From positions 1 through 7,908 of the forward strand of contig CALJSD010000017.1 of the NCBI GenBank assembly GCA_937976325.1: 7,908 bases of DNA. The letters run 5' to 3'. The position numbers were made by a program, and so were the translations under genes. Numbering within the stretch: the first letter of the stretch is position 1; every line of letters starts with the position of its first letter. Positions 1 through 6,412 of this stretch are shown here, piece after piece. This DNA is from an uncultured Carnobacterium sp. Its GTDB lineage: Bacteria; Bacillota; Bacilli; Lactobacillales; Aerococcaceae. The notes beneath the pieces were generated by a model. It made no database searches. It saw only the letters and a list, made by a program, of their open reading frames with translations, and was not told the origin of the DNA.

Positions 1-604
1 GTTTCGTATTTACCACATATTTATGAGCCACTTGAATTAAATCAAAATGATAGAACGCATCTTCGTAAATCTTTCCTACTGGGAATTGCAGTTGAGCCGC
101 AATTTCTTTTCGAATCAATTTATTACAAATACTTCCTGGGACTAATTTCCCAACAAGATATTCTTTCAAGAATTCGTCTGTATTCATCACAAAATATAAG
201 TCAGGATTCTCACACTGCGGAGACTCTCCCGTTTCATAGACATTCATAATATTGCATACCGAAACGTCTGCATCCTCTTTTATCATCTGATCATATAAGC
301 TTTCAATCATTTGAGGATGAATGTAATCATCTGAATCTAGAAAAAGAACAAATGACCCACTGGCTTGTTGCAACCCGTAATTACGAGCGTCAGATAGCCC
401 CCCATTTTCTTTATGAAAGACCCGAATTCTCGAATCTGACTCTGAAAGAGTATCGCATAGCTTTCCGCTATTATCAGTTGCACCATCATCAATCAATAAA
501 ATCTCAAGATGTGGATAACTTTGGTTTTTAATCGAGTCAACACATTTTTCTAAATACTGTTCAACATTGTATACAGGTACAATGACACTAATTAAATCTG
601 ACAT
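1..604 (-). CDS. GT2-family glycosyltransferase, 3' end cut by the window edge
   Basis: This gene encodes a cytoplasmic GT-A fold family 2 glycosyltransferase, expected to transfer a sugar from a nucleotide-sugar donor to the growing lipid-linked repeat unit. The frame is open from an ATG at 604 to the window edge, giving 201 codons; family members are usually about 300-350 residues, so the C-terminal part is missing. Visible motifs are the N-terminal VIVPVYN strand (residues 8-13), IDDGATDNS (38-46; most relatives have S rather than A in the middle), ENGGLSDARN (66-75), the metal/nucleotide-binding DSDD (90-93) and a YEDAF segment (180-184) where the catalytic acidic residue is normally found. 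Only 2 bases separate the start from the flippase stop, and the GAAAGGG ribosome binding site lies inside the flippase 3' end, so the two genes are co-translated. Family is certain; donor and acceptor sugars cannot be told. Confidence 0.93.
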   Translation of the reverse strand, partial: MSDLISVIVPVYNVEQYLEKCVDSIKNQSYPHLEILLIDDGATDNSGKLCDTLSESDSRIRVFHKENGGLSDARNYGLQQASGSFVLFLDSDDYIHPQMIESLYDQMIKEDADVSVCNIMNVYETGESPQCENPDLYFVMNTDEFLKEYLVGKLVPGSICNKLIRKEIAAQLQFPVGKIYEDAFYHFDLIQVAHKYVVNTK

Positions 605-606
605 AC

Positions 607-2088
607 TTACCCTTTCTTCTTGAACACCTTATTTTTAATAGCTTGTAAGCTACTAATAAAAATTTCGTCTTTAACAAGTGCTAATACAACAATATAGTAA
701 ATCACACAAGACACAATCGTCGCCAAAATATTCACGAGTAGTGCTCCGTTAACAATCCATTCAATAGGATGGATAACAGAAATCAAATATGCAATGACAA
801 AAAATCCACTTGCATACAGCATATATTTTCCTGTATGAATTAATAATTTACGCATTCTAAAGAGATTATTTTGTCGAATAAGCAGCATATCTAATGCGAT
901 TACTACTAATTCCGCAAAAATCGTCGTTACTATATAATATGCTGGATTTGCAATATGATTAAATGCCAATAATGAATTCAAGGCTAAGTTGATCCCACCA
1001 CCGATAAAGTAAATAACCGTTAGGCGGTTTTCATACCCTTGAACAAAGATAATTTGGTTTTCTAAAATTAAGGCTAACGCCCATGGTACAGAACGGAGTG
1101 CAAATAAAATTACACTTGTACCCGCATCTAAATAACGCTCTCCAGCATAAAGAATCGTCGCATGAGGTCCCAATACAGCTAGACCAAAAGATAACGGAAT
1201 AATACAGAACATAAAAATACGTCCACCCTTATTCACAAGGTCATCGTACGCTTTATAATCATTAATTCCAAGATAATATCCTAGACGTGGCACACTTACA
1301 CTAACCGCTCCACTGATAACCCCAGAAATCGAAAATACCAAGGTTTTAGCAATCGTATAATACGATACGTCCTCTGGTAAAGCCACCGCAGAAAGAAACA
1401 TTCGGTCTAAGTACGTATATAGCATTCCGGCATTTGCAAGAAGTAAAATCGCGATTAACGGTTGAATAACGCGCTTCACCTCGAGCATAGATACTTTTAC
1501 GAATTTAACTTCGCGTTTAATCCATAAGAAACTTGCTAGGTAATTGAGCATTGTAATCAGTGACATCACAAGCGCATAAGCAACAATATCATGCTCACTA
1601 CGAACAAACGCAAAAATCGAAACTAGCATTAAAATACGAATCGCTAATGTTTTATACAAAATAAATGTATAGTTCTCAAACGCTTCGTTCATCCACTCAA
1701 TATTTAAAAATTGAGCAAAAACTTGAATAGCCATTACATAGTACAATGTTTTTAAGAGTGGCGATCCTTCCATCGAAAACGTGATTAAGAAGTATGCCAA
1801 AGTTGTTACTAATGTACAAACTAACGAAATGTAAAATAACAGTGAGAATGTACGATTAATTGCGTCTTTATCCGACTTCACCTTACTAATCGCACGAATT
1901 CCATAGTTATAGATTCCTAATGTCGCAAACGGAATAAATAAACCGATAAACGTATTGGTAATATTGAAATACCCGTAATCGGTTTTACTTAAAATACGTG
2001 CGATATAAGGACCCGTAATTAATGGGAACACAATATTTAATACACGAAGCATTAAGTTCGCAATTGCATTCACTTTAATATTCTTCAT
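607..2088 (-). CDS. Wzx-type polysaccharide flippase (MOP superfamily)
   Basis: A 493-residue integral membrane protein of the polysaccharide-specific transporter family (Wzx/RfbX/CapF type), which moves undecaprenyl-linked repeat units from the inner to the outer leaflet. The sequence is hydrophobic throughout, with segments suggesting about 12-14 membrane helices and short charged loops. The first helix carries the family-typical FPLITGPYIARIL (residues 21-33) followed by a YGYFN segment, and the tail is basic (KNKVFKKKG), consistent with a cytoplasmic C terminus. Length is normal for the family and no frame damage is seen. The ATG is preceded by AAGGTG with 6-base spacing. It follows the second tandem licD gene after a 95-base gap, the only long gap in this unit, and is followed within 2 bases by the GT2 gene. 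The specific repeat unit carried cannot be deduced. I withhold a formal gene symbol because naming depends on the locus. Confidence 0.93.
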   Translation of the reverse strand: MKNIKVNAIANLMLRVLNIVFPLITGPYIARILSKTDYGYFNITNTFIGLFIPFATLGIYNYGIRAISKVKSDKDAINRTFSLLFYISLVCTLVTTLAYFLITFSMEGSPLLKTLYYVMAIQVFAQFLNIEWMNEAFENYTFILYKTLAIRILMLVSIFAFVRSEHDIVAYALVMSLITMLNYLASFLWIKREVKFVKVSMLEVKRVIQPLIAILLLANAGMLYTYLDRMFLSAVALPEDVSYYTIAKTLVFSISGVISGAVSVSVPRLGYYLGINDYKAYDDLVNKGGRIFMFCIIPLSFGLAVLGPHATILYAGERYLDAGTSVILFALRSVPWALALILENQIIFVQGYENRLTVIYFIGGGINLALNSLLAFNHIANPAYYIVTTIFAELVVIALDMLLIRQNNLFRMRKLLIHTGKYMLYASGFFVIAYLISVIHPIEWIVNGALLVNILATIVSCVIYYIVVLALVKDEIFISSLQAIKNKVFKKKG

Positions 2089-2183
2089 AAGTCACACCTT
2101 TTTATCATTTTTACCCTATCCTACACTAATCAAAGTAGTAGCGGTAGATGTTTTAAAAAATCAAAAGAAAAACTTAGTAATTC

Positions 2184-2999
2184 CTATTTTTCTTTCCAGT
2201 AAGCTTTAATTCCATGGCTCTTATAGTCGATTTCCTCTTGAGAAGGAATTTGCATATAATCTCCATAAAATTGTGTTAAAAATTCATCATAATTTTTTGG
2301 GATTGGAACCATCATATCTTCAAATGGAACTTCAATCAATTCAGTATAAGTTCCTGCAGGGAATACTTCTTTTCTTCCATCCTTCCCACATCCAATTAAT
2401 CCTTCATATTTTCCTGAAGGATTACGATATTTATTAATTAATTTGTCAATTCGTTTTCCAAAGAATCGAGGGTTTACTAACCGTAATAAATACCACATAA
2501 TCTTACGACAAAAATCTTTAAGTTTGCTATCTCCATATTGTACGTACTGTAATTGAATATATGAAATCACACGTAATGTAGCTAAAAGACGGGCTTTATC
2601 AACTACTTTTACATCATCAAATCTTTCCACAGGGAAAACATCGACAAAAACGCTTGTATCATGTGGTTCTACTTTAATATGGTCTTCAATTACAGTATCG
2701 GTATCTAAAATAACCGCAAAGTTTTGGAAATACCAATCTGAAGAGTCATAATCTAAGACTTGATAACGATTATCTTTCATTTCCTTCACAACGTTTATAA
2801 AGCGATCATAGTCTTCTCTATAAAGGCAGATATCGATATCATCGTCCCATGGGATGAATCCTTTATGGCGGATAGCCCCAATTAGAGTTCCGTAACTGAC
2901 AAAATATGGAATCTCATTTTCCTTACATACACGATCAATGAATTTTAAAATACCTAATTGGCACTCTTTCAATTCTTTATCTGATAAATATTGCTTCAC
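2184..2999 (-). CDS. LicD-family protein, second of a tandem pair
   Basis: A 271-residue soluble protein of the LicD family (nucleotidyltransferase fold; also related to the fukutin group), whose characterised members transfer phosphocholine or other phosphate-linked groups onto glycans. The diagnostic block is intact: YGTLIGAIRHKGF (residues 36-48), then W51 and the acidic DDDID (52-56) that binds metal in this fold. VDVFP (119-123) and the C-terminal GDYM (246-249) are also family landmarks. The start is GTG: the previous gene's TAG and this GTG share one base (TAGTG), with AAGGAGG at 3007-3013 seven bases upstream, so translation is probably coupled by stop-start reinitiation. It is a close relative of the preceding gene in the N-terminal third but diverges in the middle and C-terminal parts. 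The donor could be CDP-choline, CDP-glycerol, CDP-ribitol or another; no choline genes are visible, so I do not call it a phosphocholine transferase. Confidence 0.92.
   Translation of the reverse strand: MKQYLSDKELKECQLGILKFIDRVCKENEIPYFVSYGTLIGAIRHKGFIPWDDDIDICLYREDYDRFINVVKEMKDNRYQVLDYDSSDWYFQNFAVILDTDTVIEDHIKVEPHDTSVFVDVFPVERFDDVKVVDKARLLATLRVISYIQLQYVQYGDSKLKDFCRKIMWYLLRLVNPRFFGKRIDKLINKYRNPSGKYEGLIGCGKDGRKEVFPAGTYTELIEVPFEDMMVPIPKNYDEFLTQFYGDYMQIPSQEEIDYKSHGIKAYWKEK
2835..2895. repeat. Conserved 61-base block shared by the tandem licD genes (copy A)
   Basis: This block and the one at 3638-3698 agree at 52 of 61 bases without gaps, by hand alignment. It encodes the GTLIGAIRHKGFIPWDDDID region. 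Most of the nine differences are transitions, and most fall at synonymous positions. Confidence 0.75.
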
Positions 3000-3799
3000 T
3001 AGTCTTCCTCCTTATATCGAACAATTAATCCATGAGGATTCACTTGTTTCTCAATTGGAGGTAATTCCATATAATCCCCATATAGTCTAGTTAAAATAGC
3101 ATCATATCCTTTTGGAATAGGATACATTTTGCCTTCAAATTCAGCTTCGATTGTTTCTTCAAAAACTTCTGGATCCATAATCTCTTGCTCTTTTGCTTTA
3201 GAAGCTAAAAGCCCTGCATATTTCCCGTTTGGGACGGTATTATTTTTAACTAATGCGTCAATTTTATACGCAAAATAACGAGGTGAAACAACAGTAAGTC
3301 CTGCCCAACAAACAGTACGGATTATGTCTTTTAGCACACTATCTTTATAGACAATATTCTCATGCTTACTGAATGACAATAATTTAAAACTTTCTAAGTC
3401 ATAGGTTTTCTTCACTAAGGAGAAATCATCGAATCGGTCATATGGGAAGATATCAATAAAGATTCCCGTTTCATACGTTTTACGATTTCTTGTGTCTTCC
3501 ACGACAGTTTTCGTATCTACGACTTTAATAAAGTTATTGTAATATTTCTCGTCGGTTTCTAGTGATAATACTTTAAAACGAGGATGCGTAAATTCTTTTA
3601 CAAAACGCTCATAATTGTCTCTCGACATCATCAAATCAATATCATCATCCCAAGGAATAAATCCTTTATGACGGATAGCTCCAATTAGAGTTCCATAGTT
3701 TAAAAAGTATTCAATATTATGTTCTTTACAAAACTCGTCGACTGCATCTAGTAGTTCGAGTTCAATTTGTTTAATTTCTAATTCGGTTAAAGTTGTCAA
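2999..3799 (-). CDS. LicD-family protein, first of a tandem pair (TTG start)
   Basis: A LicD-family protein of 266 residues when started at the TTG at 3799. It has YGTLIGAIRHKGF (residues 35-47), W50 with DDDID (51-55), IDIFP (115-119) and GDYM (241-244), so the putative metal site is complete. A longer reading frame begins with GTG at 3823, but I prefer the TTG. AAGGAG at 3808-3813 sits 8 bases before it, the resulting N terminus lines up with the tandem paralogue, and the GTG lies only 3 bases past the -10 box, upstream of the expected transcription start. It is the first gene of its transcription unit and leads directly, by a one-base overlap, into the second licD gene. The likely role is adding a phosphate-linked substituent to the polysaccharide repeat unit in the cytoplasm. 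Family assignment is firm; substrate is unknown. Confidence 0.9.
   Translation of the reverse strand: MTTLTELEIKQIELELLDAVDEFCKEHNIEYFLNYGTLIGAIRHKGFIPWDDDIDLMMSRDNYERFVKEFTHPRFKVLSLETDEKYYNNFIKVVDTKTVVEDTRNRKTYETGIFIDIFPYDRFDDFSLVKKTYDLESFKLLSFSKHENIVYKDSVLKDIIRTVCWAGLTVVSPRYFAYKIDALVKNNTVPNGKYAGLLASKAKEQEIMDPEVFEETIEAEFEGKMYPIPKGYDAILTRLYGDYMELPPIEKQVNPHGLIVRYKEED
3638..3698. repeat. Conserved 61-base block shared by the tandem licD genes (copy B)
   Basis: This is the direct-repeat partner of 2835-2895, offset by 803 bases, in the same codon register. It reflects either tandem duplication or local gene conversion over the strongly constrained catalytic core. Confidence 0.75.
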
Positions 3800-3807
3800 T
3801 ACACTCT

Positions 3808-3813
3808 CTCCTT
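3808..3813 (-). promoter_or_regulatory. Ribosome binding site that decides the TTG start of the first tandem licD gene
   Basis: On the minus strand AAGGAG lies 8 bases before the TTG at 3799-3797. The alternative GTG codons at 3823 and 3817 have no such element in front of them and lie at or before the expected transcription start. Confidence 0.8.
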
Positions 3814-3826
3814 CCACAATCACCCC

Positions 3827-3835
3827 ATTATACCA
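3827..3835 (-). promoter_or_regulatory. Extended -10 promoter for the licD-licD-wzx-GT2 unit
   Basis: The minus strand reads TGGTATAAT: a consensus TATAAT (3827-3832) preceded by the TGn extension (3833-3835). The hexamer 17 bases upstream is TAGATG, a poor match to TTGACA, so this looks like an extended -10 promoter that does not depend on a good -35. It lies between the terminator and the first tandem licD gene, with transcription expected to begin near 3820, giving a leader of only about 20 bases. Position and consensus support it; no transcript data are available here. Confidence 0.75.
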
Positions 3836-3867
3836 TGAAATCGCCCTCTCATCTATTTAAATCAAAA

Positions 3868-3895
3868 AAACAGAAGGCCCGAAAGCCTTCTGTTT
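3868..3895 (-). terminator. Rho-independent terminator after the Wzz-like gene
   Basis: A perfect 11-bp inverted repeat (AAACAGAAGGC and its complement) encloses six bases. On the minus strand the loop can be read as a UUCG tetraloop closed by a U-G wobble pair. The right arm runs straight into a T tract (seven T's) in the minus-strand direction, starting 15 bases after the Wzz-like stop codon. It should end the upstream unit (licD, GT4, wzy, Wzz-like). On the plus strand the hairpin has only three T's after it and no upstream gene, so it is one-directional. Confidence 0.9.
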
Positions 3896-3909
3896 AAAGA
3901 TATTCTCTA

Positions 3910-4938
3910 TTATTTAACTGCAACTACACCAACAAGTTCTTTATCGAAGTTTTGAGCTACTTGTAATTCTTTTTCAAATTTCTTATAACGAGAAATTCCT
4001 AATTCTTCTACGAATACCACTTTTTGATCATTAGCATCGATTAACTCGTTGTTCTCAACGACCACGACACCTTCAAGATTTACTTCTTTTCTTAACTTTT
4101 CAAGTAGTCCTTTATCTGATGAAGTAACTGCTACCTTTCCGTTTTTATTTTGAATAAATGAAAGAACTTTTGCAACTTCTGCAACAGCTGCTACTTCGAA
4201 TACTTTTTCAACACCGTATTGGTTGAAGTCACCTACACGATTTAATGTTGGATTGAAGAAGTATAATGCAAAGTTGATAAATAAGACAATCGCAATTGCA
4301 AGAATGAATAACGCTACTAATTGTGTCACTAAACGTTTCGCACTGAAGTTTGAAACTGTTTTTGATTCCCCAACAAACTCTTGTGAATGTACTGTATCGA
4401 GTTTTGTAATTGTTACATTTGCAAATGTGTTTTTGTATGAATCTACTAATTGATCAATTTTCTTTTCAATTAATTGGTTTAACTCTAAGCTCTTTGTCAA
4501 CACTTTAACAGAAACCCCTGTTGAGTCCCCTAGTGAGTTATATGTGATTTTTTGTTCCCAGAAGTTTGCATCTGAATTACGTAATTGCGTTTCATTACTT
4601 GAGATTTCGCTCGCAATTTTAGCTACTGTCTTACTGTCCACATCGTTAAATAAATACGGACCAGTCATATTTGAGCTAATCAATTTCATATAAAATTGAC
4701 TGTATTGATTTTCGCTCGCAAAATTTTCTGAACGAACTGTTCTATCTGGAGCATCAATTTTATAAACGATATAAGAAGAATAACTTCCCTCTCCACTAAC
4801 AACTGCAGTAGAGTTGATTGTTTTGAGTGATAGTGGCACTGCCATTGCTAAGAAAAGAACGATGAAACCAATCAAGTTCCATTTCTTATTTTTTACTGTA
4901 TTTGCAATCAGATCAGCAAATGAATATTTTTCAAACAT
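3910..4938 (-). CDS. Wzz-like two-pass membrane protein with a BY-kinase-like C-terminal domain lacking Walker A
   Basis: A 342-residue protein with the layout of a polysaccharide co-polymerase. It has a short cytoplasmic N terminus, TM1 at about 22-38, an extracytoplasmic region of about 165 residues, TM2 at about 203-228, then a cytoplasmic tail of about 110 residues. After TM2 the NPTLNRVGDFNQYGVEKV stretch (229-246) follows the pattern by which Wzz proteins lead into a BY-kinase. The tail then has KVAVTSSDKG (268-277), placed where kinases have a TS followed by the GKS/T Walker A loop, but the loop residues are missing. It ends in VVFVEELGISRYKKFEKEL...LVGVVAV, resembling the last strand-helix-strand of BY-kinases. 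No Walker A, Walker A' or tyrosine tail is present. The start is set at the second ATG: AAGGATGG (4947-4954) lies 8 bases before it and directly abuts the first ATG at 4950. It overlaps the wzy stop by 8 bases (ATGTTTGA) and is last in its unit. A regulatory or chain-length role is inferred. Confidence 0.8.
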   Translation of the reverse strand: MFEKYSFADLIANTVKNKKWNLIGFIVLFLAMAVPLSLKTINSTAVVSGEGSYSSYIVYKIDAPDRTVRSENFASENQYSQFYMKLISSNMTGPYLFNDVDSKTVAKIASEISSNETQLRNSDANFWEQKITYNSLGDSTGVSVKVLTKSLELNQLIEKKIDQLVDSYKNTFANVTITKLDTVHSQEFVGESKTVSNFSAKRLVTQLVALFILAIAIVLFINFALYFFNPTLNRVGDFNQYGVEKVFEVAAVAEVAKVLSFIQNKNGKVAVTSSDKGLLEKLRKEVNLEGVVVVENNELIDANDQKVVFVEELGISRYKKFEKELQVAQNFDKELVGVVAVK

Positions 4939-6412
4939 TAATATAACCATCCTTTGTATGTGAATAATAACCGACTCTCTTTACAAGCAATCCTGAAGCG
5001 ATAAACAGAACTGCTATAAAGAACCAAAACTGCATTGTAAATAGGCTGTAGAAACTTTCTGTAAAACTACTTCTTGGCATAAAGAAGAGATTTCCTAAGA
5101 TTACAAGTGAAAGAATCACTCTTAGTGTTTTACCAGTATACATCGAATTCACCAGAGAAACAAATAACATTCCTAGTAAAATATTTGCAACGATTAACCC
5201 GACAAAGCCATAGTCTGTAAAGATTTCAATGATGTAACTACTTCCAATACCGTGTCCTCCAAGGTAATCTTTGTTCATCGCAATATAAGAAATGTTATGT
5301 GCAAAACTATTACTTTCTAGCGCTAACTCTAGGCTGTTTGATGTATTGGTAAACGGTGTTGTCCCAAATAACGTATTGCCCAGAGAACCTCGTGTAAAGT
5401 ACTCGATAATCGGACCAAATGTAAAGTTTCTAAACTCCCTAGTTGGCAGCGCTGAGTGATAAAGGAATCCTTTTGATAATGCACCAAAACTCGTAGACTG
5501 CTTATACAAGAAGTCTACTAAGAGACCAGAAATACTAGTTCCTTTTACAGAAGCCCCATCACGAATATAGTTCAGTGCCCCCATCGCTAACATTAACACA
5601 GGTGTCCCTACTCCAAGTAAGAACTTCTCGAAACGTCCAATCCATTTCTCATTCTTATCTGTATAGTGTCTCATAAAGAAATAAACAAATGAGAACACAA
5701 TCGCAAGAATGAATGGGTTACGTGTTCCAATCAATAAATGAATGGCATTCGCACCGATATACAATAGTAGTACGAATAACGATTTTTTCTTGCTTGGTTT
5801 TGTCGCTAAGTACGTACAAAGCGCGAAAAACATAAACGCTGATAATAGGTACGTAAAATATGGTAATTTACTTTGGAAATTCGCGTAGTATCCATAATAC
5901 GTTGTTTGACGTCTAAACATATATCGTTCTACTAAACGTAACACATAGAATGGATACGTAAAGAGAAATGCGATAAATGAGACTTGTTGTAATTTCTTAA
6001 TAAATCGTGGATTTGCTGGTTTTGATTCAGCTTTTTGTGGCCTTGTCGCCATCCAACGTCCAATCATTCCACCGATAATAATTGCCACAATACTGATAGC
6101 AATCGCTGTGAACGAAAACTGATACGTATCTTTCGAGTATTCTTGAAGAATTCCATTATTCATATAATAAATGATGGGTCTGTTAAATAAGAATATCCCA
6201 ATCATCAATAGAAACATAAAATGAATAATATAGTATTTCAAATCAAGTAAACAATAGATAATCGCAGTCACATATAAGAGACTCACTGCACCTAATTGCA
6301 ATACTATATTTGACTGAACACTCGCTACGATAAAGATAATCCCGGAGATAAGGGCGCTCAGTACGACAGCGAAAAATAATAAACCTTTTAAACTAATTGT
6401 CGATTTTTTCAT
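4931..6412 (-). CDS. Wzy-type polysaccharide repeat-unit polymerase
   Basis: A 493-residue polytopic membrane protein, expected to polymerise lipid-linked repeat units on the outer face of the membrane. About a dozen hydrophobic segments can be seen (for example 9-30, 38-57, 60-76, 100-118, 144-160, 186-203, 211-228, 233-247, 264-280, 403-422, 429-445 and 459-477). A long, mainly polar loop lies between about 281 and 390, as is typical of O-antigen and capsule polymerases. GTRNPF (229-234) and GSSYIIEIFTDYGF (390-403) resemble blocks conserved in Gram-positive and Bacteroidetes-type Wzy proteins. The start has AGGGAAG just upstream and overlaps the GT4 gene by 20 bases; the 3' end overlaps the Wzz-like gene by 8 bases. 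Wzy proteins diverge strongly, so the assignment rests on topology, loop and context rather than catalytic residues. A ligase of the O-antigen ligase (WaaL-like) type is the main alternative but less likely next to wzx and a Wzz-like gene. Confidence 0.88.
   Translation of the reverse strand: MKKSTISLKGLLFFAVVLSALISGIIFIVASVQSNIVLQLGAVSLLYVTAIIYCLLDLKYYIIHFMFLLMIGIFLFNRPIIYYMNNGILQEYSKDTYQFSFTAIAISIVAIIIGGMIGRWMATRPQKAESKPANPRFIKKLQQVSFIAFLFTYPFYVLRLVERYMFRRQTTYYGYYANFQSKLPYFTYLLSAFMFFALCTYLATKPSKKKSLFVLLLYIGANAIHLLIGTRNPFILAIVFSFVYFFMRHYTDKNEKWIGRFEKFLLGVGTPVLMLAMGALNYIRDGASVKGTSISGLLVDFLYKQSTSFGALSKGFLYHSALPTREFRNFTFGPIIEYFTRGSLGNTLFGTTPFTNTSNSLELALESNSFAHNISYIAMNKDYLGGHGIGSSYIIEIFTDYGFVGLIVANILLGMLFVSLVNSMYTGKTLRVILSLVILGNLFFMPRSSFTESFYSLFTMQFWFFIAVLFIASGLLVKRVGYYSHTKDGYINV
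4947..4955 (-). promoter_or_regulatory. Ribosome binding site that decides the start of the Wzz-like gene
   Basis: AAAGGATGG on the minus strand contains the upstream ATG (4950-4948) within itself and is 8 bases from the ATG at 4938. Initiation at the upstream codon would leave almost no spacing, so the downstream ATG is the better start and the protein loses four residues. Confidence 0.7.

Noticed and set aside
2121..2141. Hairpin read as a possible terminator after the second licD gene
   Set aside because: The stem is short and bulged and no T tract follows on the minus strand.
2089..2183. Possible promoter in front of the flippase (TTGATT with AT-rich sequence downstream)
   Set aside because: No hexamer close to TATAAT occurs at a 16-18 base distance, so I do not call a promoter.
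2184..3799. Calling the LicD proteins phosphocholine transferases
   Set aside because: LicD family membership does not fix the donor. No choline uptake or activation gene is visible, so only the family is assigned.
4223..4453. Open frame of 76 codons on the plus strand
   Set aside because: It lies wholly inside the Wzz-like gene on the opposite strand, shows no domain pattern, and is best explained as a reverse-complement shadow.
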